64,000 nucleotides of DNA from an uncultured Phycisphaerales bacterium (GCA_937868095.1 CALMLO010000027.1:56879-120878), one strand, 5' to 3'; shown: positions 8,022-16,704, numbered from the stretch's first letter. A program made the numbers and translations. The notes: generated by a model from the sequence alone, not told the origin.

Positions 8022-8582
8022 ATGCCGACAAAACGTATTGTGTCCGAGTATGAAAAGAACCTGCAAAAAACGATTGATTTTTTTAAGAATGAACTTCGGA
8101 CGGTGCGTACAGGGCGGGCTTCGCCCGGTCTGGTAGAGCATCTGATGGTGGAGTATTACGGCACATCCACCCCTTTGAAACAGCTGGCGACCATTGCGGT
8201 GCCGAATGCCTCTTCGCTGGTGATTAAGCCGTTTGATGCCTCGTGCCTGAAGGAAATTGAAAAGGCCATCAAGAACAGCGAACTGAGTCTGGCGCCTGTG
8301 ATGGATGGAAAGATGATTCGTCTGAATATCCCTCCCCTCAGCGAAGAACGCCGCCGGCAAATTGTCCAGCAGGTCAAGCAGATGGGCGAAAAAGTGAAAG
8401 TAACGATTCGGAATACCCGCCGCGATGCCATCAAAGCCCTCGAAGATGAAGAAAAGAAAAAAACCATCACCGAAGACGACCGCGACCGCGGCAAAAAAGA
8501 AATCGAGGACTTAACCAAAAAATACATCGAACAGGTGGATGAAATCATCGAAGCCAAGACCCAGGAAATTCTTTCGGAATAA
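8022..8582 (+). CDS. frr: Ribosome recycling factor
   Basis: 186 residues, standard length. It frees ribosomes from mRNA after termination, with EF-G. Motifs: the FFKNELRTVRTGRASPGLVEHLMVEYYG region near the N-terminus, and PPLSEERRRQIVQQVKQMGEKVKVTIRNTRRDA in the middle. ATG 8022 follows AAAGGGGAAA. Cotranscribed with pyrH. Confidence 0.97.
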   Translation: MPTKRIVSEYEKNLQKTIDFFKNELRTVRTGRASPGLVEHLMVEYYGTSTPLKQLATIAVPNASSLVIKPFDASCLKEIEKAIKNSELSLAPVMDGKMIRLNIPPLSEERRRQIVQQVKQMGEKVKVTIRNTRRDAIKALEDEEKKKTITEDDRDRGKKEIEDLTKKYIEQVDEIIEAKTQEILSE

Positions 8583-8603
8583 CATCCGTCTGAATGAAAA
8601 AAT

Positions 8604-8640
8604 AAGGAAGACTTGAGTTTCGATGGATTCTGTCTTCCTT
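8604..8640 (+). terminator. Hairpin after frr
   Basis: A perfect 9-bp stem AAGGAAGAC/GTCTTCCTT with a 19-base loop stands 23 bases after the frr stop codon. There is no T-run after it, so it is more likely an mRNA 3'-end or pause structure than a full intrinsic terminator. Confidence 0.4.
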
Positions 8641-8659
8641 CTGATTAGGGAGAGTACCT

Positions 8660-11296
8660 ATGGCAAAGCAGGAGAACAAGCAGGAAACGCGAAAAAAATC
8701 CGTCAAACGGCGTCTGCTGATTTGGCTGGGGGTTGGAGTGGTGGTTGTTCTTTTGCTGATTGGGCTGCTGCCTGCTTTTCTGTCTTCGAATGCGGGCACG
8801 TCCTTTCTGCTGGCTCAACTGAACCGTTCCATGGGCGGCACCCTGACAGTCGATGATTTGTCGCTGGGCTGGTTTGGAGGAGTCCGGGTGCAGAATCTTT
8901 CCTGGCAGGATGAGTCCGGCGATATGCAGGTTCAGATTGCTTCGCTGAAGGCCCGCCCGAAACTGCTGGCCTTGCTCACGGGACGCATCGCGCTGACGGA
9001 TGCCGTGGTGGAGCGTCCTAATGTGCAAATGAAGGTGCCGACAGTTCCTTCCTCGGCCCCCTCGTCTCCAGTCGAAAAAGCACAAACAGCCAAAAGCGGT
9101 TCGGTCTACCGCATCGGCCCGATTGAGCTGGAGGTTCGGCAGGGACAGGCGGTTCTTGAACAGGCCTGTCTGAATGGACAGCCGCCGATGCGTTTGGAAG
9201 TGCGCAATCTGGCTTCCACAGTTGTTTTGAATGCGTCCGGCAAAGACTCTGCCGTCTCTGTATCCATGAATGTCGGCGACGGCCGGCAGGAGGGAACCGT
9301 AGAGGCCAAAGGAGAGGGGATTGCCCTTTCGCTGCCGGCGGGGCTGGCCGGGCTGAGCGGCCGTTTTGAGGTGCAGATTGATTCCCTTTCCCTCGCCAGT
9401 CTGGTGCCCGTGCTGGCGCTGGCCGGTACAGATGTAAAGATGTCCGGCACGCTTAACAGCAAGGCAAATGTGGAAATAACAAACGGGCAAATCGAAAATC
9501 TTCAGGTCTCGGCTGATTTAGAGCGGTTTGAGCAGGTCCTCGGCGAGCAAACGCTCCGCCTGGAGCAGCCGGTCAAGGCCCGTGCTCATATCTCCGCCAA
9601 AAACGGCGACTTGCTGATTGAAGAGTTGGGGCTGGAGTCCTCGTTTTGCCGGCTGGAAGGCAAGGGCGGACTGAATACGCTTGAATACACCCTCTCGGCC
9701 GATTTGGCGCAGACGCAGGCCTTTGCAGCTTCCCTGGCGGATTTCCAAGGATATCAAGTGGGCGGGATTTTGTCGGCAAACGGCAAGATTCAGTACCAGC
9801 AGCAATCCGTAAAGGCCTCAGGCCGCATCGGCATCCAGGAACTTACCCTCCAGCAGGGGCCCAAGTCGCTGGCCCTGTCGGAACTGAATCAGAATTATGA
9901 GATGACGGTTCTGACCGATGCTTCGACCCTTCAGATTCATCAGTTTGAACTGGCAGCGCCGCCGGCAGGAAATCTGACCATTGCTGACGGCATGCTCAAA
10001 TGGGATAAGCCGGACATGGAGGCGGCTTTTCAGGTTGCGGCGATGGTTGACCTGAAAAATACCAGACCGATTTTGGACTTCTTTTCTGCTTTGCCGGAAG
10101 ATGTCTCGATAGCAGGAGTTGTTCGTCCCCAGGCAAAGATTGAGATGAAAGAAGGAACTGTTCGGATTGTTACCACCTCGACAGAGGCAGAGAATCTTAC
10201 CATCAGCAAGCCCGCCGCCGAGCCATTTGTCTGTCCTAAGATAACTGTCAAGGCCGATGCCGTTTGGGATCTCAAAAAGAATGCGCTTCGGCAGCTGAAA
10301 GGGTTTGAATTGGACAGCGAGCCGATCAAGATTCGCGGTGATTTGGAACAATCTGCTTCGGACGGCGGAACCCGGATTTCCGGACAAGCGGAGGCAGACT
10401 ATGATTGGAAGGAGGTAACCGCTCTGGCCCGCCCTTTTCTCCCTGAAGGACTGACGCTTGAGGGCAAACGCAAAGACCGGTTTGAGTTTTTGCTTCGCAA
10501 ACCGGAGAATGCATCGGCTGGAGGATTGGAGATTCTCAAAGCCGGCGGTTCCTTCGGTTTTGCCAAGGCAGCTTACAAAGGGTTCACTGCAGGGCCTGCC
10601 GAACTGACGCTGAAGACGCAGCAGGGGCTGCTGGCGATTGATTTAGCCGATACTCCCCTCAACGAGGGAACCCTTCGCCTGGCCGGCGATATCGACCTGA
10701 AGAGTGAGCCGATGGTGTTTCGCCTTCGCAAGCCGATGGCCGTTATTGAAAAAGTACGCATCAATGATGAGTTGAGCCGCAATCTGCTTGAATATGTCAA
10801 TCCTATCTTTGCCGGTGCCAGCCAGGTCTCCGGCAGTGCGGATTTTTCCTGTGAAGAACTGGTGGTGCCGCTGGCGACGGAGCGAAAAGACCTGCTGAAA
10901 ATGAAGGCCGTTCTGGCTATTACCCAGTTGACGATGCGTTCGGAAGGATTTCTCAAGGAACTGCTGAATGCTATCGGCAGTGACCCGTCGGCTGTACTGA
11001 CCCTGCAGCCAACCCCTGTGGTGCTCGAGAACGAAGTACTTTCTTATGAAAATATGCAGCTGGATGTCGGAAAGAAACCCATTGTTTTTTCCGGCCGCAT
11101 TGGCTTGGATCGCCGCCTCCAGTTAGAAATGCAGCTGCCCTGGACCTTAAGCGGCCAAACAATTCGGACCGGCGAAGAGGCGGTGGATCGCATTGTTCTT
11201 GCTGTCGGCGGGACCATTCAGAAACCGCAGGTTGACTGGGGCAAGATGCTGAAAGCGAATCTGGGCAGAGCGTTGCTGAAGGAACTAATCAAATGA
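8660..11296 (+). CDS. AsmA-like envelope protein
   Basis: 878 residues. A charged N-terminus is followed by one membrane span (about residues 19-42, WLGVGVVVVLLLIGLLPAF), then a long beta-rich periplasmic region. FLLAQLNRSMGGTLTVDDLSLGWFGGVRVQNL is the typical opening of AsmA/YhdP-like bridge proteins, which help move or organise lipids between the membranes of diderm bacteria. Start ATG 8660 has AGGGAG upstream. The stop overlaps the next gene, a YihY-type membrane protein, by 4 bases. Exact subfamily not determined. Confidence 0.72.
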   Translation: MAKQENKQETRKKSVKRRLLIWLGVGVVVVLLLIGLLPAFLSSNAGTSFLLAQLNRSMGGTLTVDDLSLGWFGGVRVQNLSWQDESGDMQVQIASLKARPKLLALLTGRIALTDAVVERPNVQMKVPTVPSSAPSSPVEKAQTAKSGSVYRIGPIELEVRQGQAVLEQACLNGQPPMRLEVRNLASTVVLNASGKDSAVSVSMNVGDGRQEGTVEAKGEGIALSLPAGLAGLSGRFEVQIDSLSLASLVPVLALAGTDVKMSGTLNSKANVEITNGQIENLQVSADLERFEQVLGEQTLRLEQPVKARAHISAKNGDLLIEELGLESSFCRLEGKGGLNTLEYTLSADLAQTQAFAASLADFQGYQVGGILSANGKIQYQQQSVKASGRIGIQELTLQQGPKSLALSELNQNYEMTVLTDASTLQIHQFELAAPPAGNLTIADGMLKWDKPDMEAAFQVAAMVDLKNTRPILDFFSALPEDVSIAGVVRPQAKIEMKEGTVRIVTTSTEAENLTISKPAAEPFVCPKITVKADAVWDLKKNALRQLKGFELDSEPIKIRGDLEQSASDGGTRISGQAEADYDWKEVTALARPFLPEGLTLEGKRKDRFEFLLRKPENASAGGLEILKAGGSFGFAKAAYKGFTAGPAELTLKTQQGLLAIDLADTPLNEGTLRLAGDIDLKSEPMVFRLRKPMAVIEKVRINDELSRNLLEYVNPIFAGASQVSGSADFSCEELVVPLATERKDLLKMKAVLAITQLTMRSEGFLKELLNAIGSDPSAVLTLQPTPVVLENEVLSYENMQLDVGKKPIVFSGRIGLDRRLQLEMQLPWTLSGQTIRTGEEAVDRIVLAVGGTIQKPQVDWGKMLKANLGRALLKELIK

Positions 11297-12711
11297 AATC
11301 AATCGTCCGAAGTGTCAGGCGGTGGTTTACCGCCCCCACGGAAGAGTTGGGGCGATGGGCGAGGTTTTTGGTTTTTCAGGTTCGAATCTGGCGGCATTGC
11401 ATTCGTCTGCTTCGCGTCAACCGCTGCGGCACGCAGGCGGCGGCGCTTTCATACTATACCATTTTCGGTCTGGTGCCGGCGGCGATTGCAATGCTGATGA
11501 TTTTTCAGATGTTCCCAACATACCGGGACCTTGCTGGAAAGGTGCGTTCTTTTGTTTATGGACAGTTGAATCTGACCAGTCTGGAATATCCTGCCGCACA
11601 GGTGGCTGTGCCTCCGGGGGCTTCAGCCGAAGAGCCGGCGAAAATCAGCGTATCCCAGAAACTCGATGAAGTGATTGACCATTATTTAGAGCGGCTCAAC
11701 ACCGGTGCCATCGGCATTGTCAGCGGCCTGCTCGTCGTTTATGCGGCTATCGGTCTTCTATCCACCATTGAAAAGGCCTTTAATTTAATCTATCGGGTTC
11801 CGATGGGGCGGTCCTTTTTAAAAAGAATGGTCAATTACTGGTCTCTGCTGACGCTCGGTCCTTTGCTGTTAGGGGTGGGGATTCACTTCAGTACCAAATT
11901 TCTGATGATGGAGGGCTTTCATCAGGGGATTCTGCCCTATGTTCGGCCCATTTTGCCGTTTCTGATCAGCATCCTGCTGTTTTTCCTTTTATATTATATG
12001 CTTCCAAATACGGCTGTCAGTCCGTCGGCGGCCCTGTGGGGGGCGATTGTTGCGGCCGTACTGTGGACGATAGCCAAGTCCCTTTTCGGCCTGTATGTGA
12101 CAAAGTTTGTGCCCTTTAATGCGGTCTGGGGGATTTTGGGGATTATTCCGCTGACGGTGTTCTGGATTTACTGGACGTGGATTTTTATTTTGTTCGGCCT
12201 GCAGCTTACGTATGCGGTTCAGAATCTTCGCACGCTCGATGCGGCGGAATTGGCGCGAGTCCAGCGCGGCTCTGATGTGTGTTTTCTGGCGAATGGCCAG
12301 ACCGTGACGGCGATGATGGAATTTGTGCTTCGGGTCTTTGAACAGAAAGAAGAACTGCCCGTCAGCGTCGAGCAGGTCGCCGCCCATCTGCAAATGCCGG
12401 CGGGGTTTGCCCAGCGTCTCTTAGACCAACTCGTCAAAGCAGGGCTTTTGTACCGTACCAATGAACCGGTTCAGGGCTATGTCCCTTCCACCGACGGAGC
12501 CAATATTTCCCTGGCGGATATCAGCCAGGCGGTCTCTTCGCTCAGTTATGGCCGGTCCGCCCTGAAATGCAGCCCCAAAATAACCGCTGTATTTGAAAAA
12601 ATCCGTCAGATGCTGGCTCAATATACCCTCAAGGATGTGCTGGAGCCGTTTTCTAAGGAGACGGCAAAACCGCAGGAAAGCCCGCCGCCGCAGGACCAGA
12701 CCTCTGTTTGA
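11293..12711 (+). CDS. YihY/virulence factor BrkB family membrane protein
   Basis: 472 residues. AALSYYTIFGLVPAAIAMLMIFQMF (~50-75) opens the domain, and WTIAKSLFGLYVTKFVPFNAVWGILGIIPLTVFWIYWTWIFILFG is its classic C-terminal membrane block; about six spans in all. After residue ~330 a soluble part resembles a winged-helix (VSVEQVAAHLQMPAGFAQRLLDQLVKAGLLYRT). The family was once called RNase BN in error; transport or envelope roles are suspected. ATGA overlap couples it to the AsmA-like gene, and a joint envelope job is likely. Confidence 0.85.
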   Translation: MKSIVRSVRRWFTAPTEELGRWARFLVFQVRIWRHCIRLLRVNRCGTQAAALSYYTIFGLVPAAIAMLMIFQMFPTYRDLAGKVRSFVYGQLNLTSLEYPAAQVAVPPGASAEEPAKISVSQKLDEVIDHYLERLNTGAIGIVSGLLVVYAAIGLLSTIEKAFNLIYRVPMGRSFLKRMVNYWSLLTLGPLLLGVGIHFSTKFLMMEGFHQGILPYVRPILPFLISILLFFLLYYMLPNTAVSPSAALWGAIVAAVLWTIAKSLFGLYVTKFVPFNAVWGILGIIPLTVFWIYWTWIFILFGLQLTYAVQNLRTLDAAELARVQRGSDVCFLANGQTVTAMMEFVLRVFEQKEELPVSVEQVAAHLQMPAGFAQRLLDQLVKAGLLYRTNEPVQGYVPSTDGANISLADISQAVSSLSYGRSALKCSPKITAVFEKIRQMLAQYTLKDVLEPFSKETAKPQESPPPQDQTSV

Positions 12712-12726
12712 AGCCCGCCGCCGCCG

Positions 12727-13335
12727 CTACAGGGCATCGATAATAAAGTAAATACCGAATCCCGCCAAAGTCAGGGCGCAAAAAGCAAGAATCCATTTCT
12801 GATTGCGGCTGCTCAGCAAGTTGGCTCCGTAAAACGCACTGACGGACAAAATCGTCAGCCACACAAAATCACACAGCCAATGAACGCCGGCAAACAGCAC
12901 CAGGGCCGTCGTCCCCAGTTCCCTGGCCTTGAGAGCAAGATTGAGCCCTACCGTAGCCCACCAAAGCAGAAAGTACGGATTGGTGGCCGACAGAAGAAAG
13001 CCGGTTGCTACCGGGCCGGCCCGATAGGCCGCCTGCGGATGGAAGTCCGGTTTTTTCAATTCCCGCAACATCCCCCAACTCATCCAGAGCAGAAAAACCC
13101 CGCCGACAAAGCCCACAGCGGTTTTGACGGCGGCAGCATCCAAAAAAACATACAAACCAAGCATCATCAGAAAAATAAGCGGAATTTCGAGCAAACCATG
13201 GCCGATGGCAATCAGCGAGCCGGCTTGCGGTCGGCAGGTGCCCTGAGCCAGAGTCGCCGCCGTCACAGCCCCGGGCATCAACACTCCGGACAGCGAAATA
13301 ACAACAGCATTGAAAAGAAAGGACAATAGTGCCAT
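12727..13335 (-). CDS. LysE-type amino acid exporter family protein
   Basis: 202 residues with about six hydrophobic spans. VVISLSGVLMPGAVTAATLAQGT at the N-terminus and SATNPYFLLWWATVGLNLAL in the middle fit the LysE/RhtB fold, which exports amino acids or similar small solutes. Start taken at ATG 13335; a TTG at 13350 would add five residues, and neither has a good SD. It converges on the YihY-type gene with a 15-base gap. Substrate unknown. Confidence 0.7.
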   Translation of the reverse strand: MALLSFLFNAVVISLSGVLMPGAVTAATLAQGTCRPQAGSLIAIGHGLLEIPLIFLMMLGLYVFLDAAAVKTAVGFVGGVFLLWMSWGMLRELKKPDFHPQAAYRAGPVATGFLLSATNPYFLLWWATVGLNLALKARELGTTALVLFAGVHWLCDFVWLTILSVSAFYGANLLSSRNQKWILAFCALTLAGFGIYFIIDAL

Positions 13336-13368
13336 AATTATTTTTTGCAATGTTTTGTCAGGCGGATA

Positions 13369-13785
13369 TTATTCCCCGATGATTTTAATAAGAGCTCGTT
13401 TTCGCCGCCTGCCGTCAAATTCCCCATAGAAAATCTGCTCCCACGGCCCGAAATCGAGTTTGCCTTTCGTAACAGCCGCCACGACTTCCCGTCCCATAAT
13501 CGTCCGCTTCAGATGGGCATCTGCATTGTCTTCGCAGGTATTGTGGCGGTATTGCTCATAAGGTTTCTCTGGTGCCAGTTTCTCCAGCCAGACTTCAAAA
13601 TCGTGATGCAGCCCGGGTTCGTCATCATTAATAAAGACCGAGGAGGTGATATGCATCGCATTGACCAGGCATAATCCCTCTGTAATGCCGGATTCTTCCA
13701 CCGCTTGCTCCACCTGCGGTGTAATATTAATCAGTTCCCTTCGCTGGGCGGTCTGGAACCAAAGTTCCTTCCGATATGATTTCAT
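13369..13785 (-). CDS. YjbQ family protein (UPF0047)
   Basis: 138 residues, the standard length. [36 protein letters not shown] and the closing [26 protein letters not shown] are family hallmarks, with the metal-binding His/Glu residues in place. Members have weak thiamine-phosphate synthase activity, but the real role is unclear. An in-frame stretch reaches up to 13896, but ATG 13785 has GGGGAA just upstream and gives the family length, and a promoter lies inside the longer version. Confidence 0.88.
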   Translation of the reverse strand: MKSYRKELWFQTAQRRELINITPQVEQAVEESGITEGLCLVNAMHITSSVFINDDEPGLHHDFEVWLEKLAPEKPYEQYRHNTCEDNADAHLKRTIMGREVVAAVTKGKLDFGPWEQIFYGEFDGRRRKRALIKIIGE

Positions 13786-13830
13786 AAGTTCCCCGCTATT
13801 ATTCCCTGTCAGACACTCAATACGGTCAAT

Positions 13831-13859
13831 ACTGTATGGTTTTTGGCCCAAAATATCAA
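13831..13859 (-). promoter_or_regulatory. Candidate yjbQ promoter
   Basis: On the minus strand TTGATA (13859-13854) and TACAGT (13836-13831) are exactly 17 bases apart, placing the start of transcription about 40 bases before the yjbQ ATG. Confidence 0.6.
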
Positions 13860-13982
13860 ATGGGAAATCGGCTCCGTTGCCGGCAGAGGGGGGCATGGGA
13901 AAAGACGCACCAATTCATCAGGACAAAAAAGACCTACATAGGCAACAAATTAAAAACCGTAATGAAGAATCATTTTTAAAAT

Positions 13983-14011
13983 TTGCTTGTTTTTTTCCCG
14001 ATACTTATAGA
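13983..14011 (+). promoter_or_regulatory. Candidate promoter of the RRM gene leader
   Basis: TTGCTT (13983-13988) and TATAGA (14006-14011) are 17 bases apart. Transcription would start near 14018 and give an unusually long leader of about 285 bases. Confidence 0.55.
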
Positions 14012-14039
14012 TAATGCTTCTCTGGAGAAGTGACCGGCG

Positions 14040-14068
14040 ATGCTGATTGTTTTTCAGCGTGCTTTTTT
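14040..14068 (+). terminator. Promoter-proximal terminator-like hairpin in the RRM leader
   Basis: ATGCTGA pairs with TCAGCGT (7 bp, one G-T) around a 7-base loop, then GC and six T. It lies only ~25-50 bases after the predicted transcription start, so it could act as an attenuator or yield a short RNA. Confidence 0.5.
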
Positions 14069-14304
14069 ATGATTGTCATTTCTCGGAATGGATAATTTGA
14101 GTCTGGAAGGTTAGACACATTTTACAAGTTGGTTTTGGACATAAAGAAGCCCTTCAAAGAAGTCGGTTTTTCACGAATTCCTTGCTTTTTGGATTTTTTT
14201 CAAGTCAGAATTCATCCGAAAGCGGATTGGGTATGCGGTCATCTCCTCTACGCAGCGGCGTCGGACGGAGTCAATCGGAATAAACTCCAAACTAAGGACA
14301 ATCT

Positions 14305-14619
14305 ATGAACATTTATGTAGGCAATCTGTCGTTTGACGTAGTAGAGAGTGATTTGCTTCGTCTGTTTGAGGCCTTTGGCGAGGTTACATCCGCCACCATT
14401 ATTAAAGATAAGTTCAAAGGCCGCTCCCGCGGCTTCGGCTTTGTCGAAATGCCGGATGATGCCCAGGCCCAGGCGGCCATCGATGCCCTGAACGGCAAGG
14501 AGATGATGAATCGGCCTTTGACGGTGAATGAAGCGCGTCAGCGGACCGAGCATGCCCCGCGAAGCTTCGGCGATCGGGATCGGCGGCCTAACCGCGGCGG
14601 CGGACGAAGACGCAGCTAA
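14305..14619 (+). CDS. RRM-domain RNA-binding protein
   Basis: 104 residues: a single RNA recognition motif with RNP2 IYVGNL (residues 3-8) and RNP1 RGFGFVEM (~43-50), then an Arg/Gly-rich tail ending GGGRRRS. Such small glycine-rich RRM proteins in cyanobacteria and planctomycetes bind RNA and often respond to cold (family knowledge). The short upstream SD AAGGA stands about 9 bases before ATG 14305. A cold-shock protein gene follows 147 bases on, and the long leader fits post-transcriptional control. Confidence 0.9.
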   Translation: MNIYVGNLSFDVVESDLLRLFEAFGEVTSATIIKDKFKGRSRGFGFVEMPDDAQAQAAIDALNGKEMMNRPLTVNEARQRTEHAPRSFGDRDRRPNRGGGRRRS

Positions 14620-14738
14620 GAAAACGTCGGCCAATCCGCAAATGACGGGTTGGAAACAATTGAATAGGTACGGGCGGGTATTCTTGTTTGGCTCTCCGGA
14701 ATACAAGCCCTTTTACAGAAAAAGGAGGGCTAACAGCA

Positions 14739-14758
14739 GGGTCCCCAGGACCCGGGAG
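14739..14758 (+). promoter_or_regulatory. Hairpin next to the csp ribosome binding site
   Basis: GGGTCC and GGACCC pair around CCA (14739-14753) directly before GGGAG (14754-14758), the SD 8 bases from the csp ATG. A second strong SD-like AAGGAGGG lies at 14722-14729 with no start codon in range. The structure may tune translation with temperature (inference). Confidence 0.4.
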
Positions 14759-14766
14759 TTCACGCA

Positions 14767-14970
14767 ATGGCAAAAGGTACAGTAAAATGGTTCAATGACA
14801 GCAAGGGATTCGGCTTTATCTGTCCGGAGGAAGGCGGAAACGATTTGTTTGTGCATCACTCCGAGATACAAGCCAGCGGTTTTAAATCCCTAAAGGAAGG
14901 CCAGAAGGTCGAGTATGAAGTCGGCCAGGGCAAAAAAGGCCCCTGCGCTACCAAGGTAAAACCCTGTTAG
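14767..14970 (+). CDS. cspA: Cold-shock domain protein
   Basis: 67 residues, the standard small cold-shock fold. [28 protein letters not shown] contains both RNA-binding motifs (KGFGFI and LFVHH). It binds single-stranded RNA/DNA and keeps mRNA unfolded. ATG 14767 has GGGAG 8 bases upstream. Preceded by a small hairpin and followed by a textbook terminator. It carries an unusual C-terminal Pro-Cys end. Confidence 0.96.
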   Translation: MAKGTVKWFNDSKGFGFICPEEGGNDLFVHHSEIQASGFKSLKEGQKVEYEVGQGKKGPCATKVKPC

Positions 14971-14997
14971 TCTCAGCAGAGAAATTCTGAACCCTCC

Positions 14998-15030
14998 AAG
15001 CCCCGTCTTCGACGGGGCTTTTCTTTTTTA
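14998..15030 (+). terminator. Intrinsic terminator after csp
   Basis: A perfect 10-bp stem AAGCCCCGTC/GACGGGGCTT with a TTC loop is followed by TTTTCTTTTTT. It ends plus-strand transcripts and overlaps the last bases of the convergent cbiO gene. Confidence 0.9.
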
Positions 15031-15795
15031 CTTCGAGGGGGATTTTTCCCGTCCGCACACAGGGCAATTCTGCAGCCGAAGCGGCTTGCCTAAACGCGCT
15101 TTCAGCAGGATGGACTCATTCTGAAAGACCTCCTCCGTGGGAGCATCCATCAGCACCTTTCCTCCCTCCAGGACAATGGTCCGTTGGCACAGGTCCATCG
15201 CCAGGTCAAGGTCGTGAGTGGCGATAATTTTGGTGTGCTCAAACGAACGAAGCAGTTCAATCAGTTCCCGCCGGGCCTGCGGGTCGAGGTTGGCGCTGGG
15301 CTCATCCAGTACCAGAATAGCCGGATTCATCGTCAGCACCGATGCAATGGCCGCACGGCGTTTTTCGCCGGCGGACAGGCGAAAAGGAGGCCGATTTTGC
15401 AGGTGGAGCACCTCTGTCCGGCGGAGTGCTTCCTCCACCAGAGGGCGAACCTCCTGGCGGCTAAGGCCAAGATTCAGCGGCCCGAAAGCCGCATCTTCAT
15501 ACACCGTCGGCATAAACAGCTGGTCATCGGGGTCCTGAAAAACCATTCCAACCGTCCTCCGAATGGTTGATAAGGTTTGCCGGTTCACCGGCAGGTCTCC
15601 GATACGCAGGGTTCCCTTCTCCGGCAGCAGACAGCCGGTCATATGCAGCAGCAGAGTGGATTTGCCGGCTCCGTTCCCTCCAACAAGGGCGACCGATTGG
15701 CCGTGGGTGATGCGGAAACAGATGCCCCGAAGGGCGACCGTCCCGTCCGGATAGGTAAAATGCAGGTTGTCCGCCTCGACAATATGATGACTCAT
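15028..15795 (-). CDS. cbiO: ECF transporter ATP-binding protein (CbiO-like)
   Basis: 255 residues. Walker A GGNGAGKST (~residues 37-45), VGMVFQDPDDQLFMPTVYEDAAFGPLNLGL typical of CbiO/EcfA, signature LSAGEKRRAAIA, Walker B ILVLDEPSANLDP and the switch His in ATHDLD. It powers uptake of cobalt/nickel or a vitamin. The true start ATG 15795 overlaps the cbiQ stop by 4 bases; upstream in-frame codons are shadow. Odd: the C-terminus carries a CPVCGREK Cys pair not usual in the family. Confidence 0.92.
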   Translation of the reverse strand: MSHHIVEADNLHFTYPDGTVALRGICFRITHGQSVALVGGNGAGKSTLLLHMTGCLLPEKGTLRIGDLPVNRQTLSTIRRTVGMVFQDPDDQLFMPTVYEDAAFGPLNLGLSRQEVRPLVEEALRRTEVLHLQNRPPFRLSAGEKRRAAIASVLTMNPAILVLDEPSANLDPQARRELIELLRSFEHTKIIATHDLDLAMDLCQRTIVLEGGKVLMDAPTEEVFQNESILLKARLGKPLRLQNCPVCGREKSPSK

Positions 15796-16610
15796 CTGGT
15801 GGGTCCTTGAATCAGTCCGACAAGAATGCCGATAGGATTTCCCCATCGAAAAACACCAAACAAAAAAGTCCAGCAGCAGAAAAACAGAATATCCTGTCTG
15901 GTTAATTGAAAAGGACGCTCGATGGGAATCCGTCCTTCGAATGCCCGGCAGTACATTGCCCGGCTGATGGCTTCGGCTCGCTGAAGACTGCGAAGCAGCA
16001 GACTGCCTGCCATCGAACGGAAAATCGCAAACCCGTTTCCCTGCCGCCCGAACGAACGCAGCGAACGGGCACGAAGCAGACGGGCGGCCTCCTCCGTCAG
16101 AACAAACAAATATCGATAAAGAAAAAGAATCTGCAGGACAAAAAGACGCGGAACTTTCATTTTCTGCAAAGCGGCACAAATAGTCTCGATGCCCGTCGAG
16201 GCCGTCAGCGTCAGCAGACTGCCGACCGTGAGGACAAATCGCAGCAGAATCGATACAAACGAAACCCACCCGCCGGAGATGGATGCCGTTCCAACCTGAA
16301 GCAGCGGCTGCCGGTCCAGCAGCGGATTAAACAGCCCCACCAGAATTGCCAGCGGGCTTAGCACCAGAAGCCGTTTTCCAATCAGCCCGGCGGGCAGACG
16401 GGCCGTGCTCATCACAAACAAAGGATACACAAAAAAAGGAAGCAGCGGGCCGAGGGTGTACGGCGGAAAGGAAATGACACACACAATAAAGAAAAGTGCA
16501 GTCAAAACCTTTATTCGGCCGTCAAGCCGGTGAATGGGGCTGTCCTGACGAGCCAGGTCATCCATTCGGCCCAGATTCAGCAAAATTTCTTGACTCGGCA
16601 AAAAAACCAT
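15792..16610 (-). CDS. cbiQ: ECF transporter membrane coupling protein (CbiQ/EcfT)
   Basis: 272 residues with several membrane spans. SPIHRLDGRIKVLTALFFIVCVISFP opens the family domain, and EAISRAMYCRAFEG is one of the two coupling motifs that contact the ATPase. Start ATG 16610 is chosen because AGGA-AGGCGG lies just upstream; upstream in-frame codons reach to 16661. No substrate-binding CbiM/S-component lies next to it, so the specificity partner must be elsewhere. Confidence 0.88.
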   Translation of the reverse strand: MVFLPSQEILLNLGRMDDLARQDSPIHRLDGRIKVLTALFFIVCVISFPPYTLGPLLPFFVYPLFVMSTARLPAGLIGKRLLVLSPLAILVGLFNPLLDRQPLLQVGTASISGGWVSFVSILLRFVLTVGSLLTLTASTGIETICAALQKMKVPRLFVLQILFLYRYLFVLTEEAARLLRARSLRSFGRQGNGFAIFRSMAGSLLLRSLQRAEAISRAMYCRAFEGRIPIERPFQLTRQDILFFCCWTFLFGVFRWGNPIGILVGLIQGPTR

Positions 16611-16675
16611 CCGCCTTCCTGTTCTTGGCAGGACACACTTTCCAGAAAACAAGAGTGACAAAACACGCAGACAAA

Positions 16676-16704
16676 ATTGTATCGTTTTCCGTCGGCAGGG
16701 TCAA
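16676..16704 (-). promoter_or_regulatory. Candidate cbiQ-cbiO promoter
   Basis: On the minus strand TTGACC (16704-16699) and TACAAT (16681-16676) are exactly 17 bases apart. The leader of about 60 bases is too short for a cobalamin riboswitch. Confidence 0.65.

Larger units (their letters stand above)
13786..14304. other. Divergent intergenic region yjbQ / RRM gene
   Basis: About 520 bases with no convincing gene. It holds the yjbQ promoter, then an AT-rich stretch, a plus-strand promoter near 13983-14011, two small hairpins, one of them terminator-like, and some 240 further bases of leader before the RRM gene. A 10-codon ORF starts at 14039, but its SD is poorly placed. Confidence 0.6.

Noticed and set aside
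11380..11396. GGTTCGAATC, a tRNA T-loop-like string
   Set aside because: It lies within the YihY/BrkB coding sequence and no acceptor or anticodon stems can be formed around it.
12727..13350. The TTG start at 13350 for the LysE-type gene
   Set aside because: No SD supports it; ATG 13335 gives a normal N-terminus for the family.
14039..14071. A 10-codon leader peptide before the RRM gene
   Set aside because: The SD-like GGAG is about 12 bases away, the peptide has no telling motif, and the ORF lies over the terminator-like hairpin.
16611..16675. Possible cobalamin riboswitch before cbiQ
   Set aside because: The leader from the predicted start is only about 60 bases and has none of the B12-box elements.
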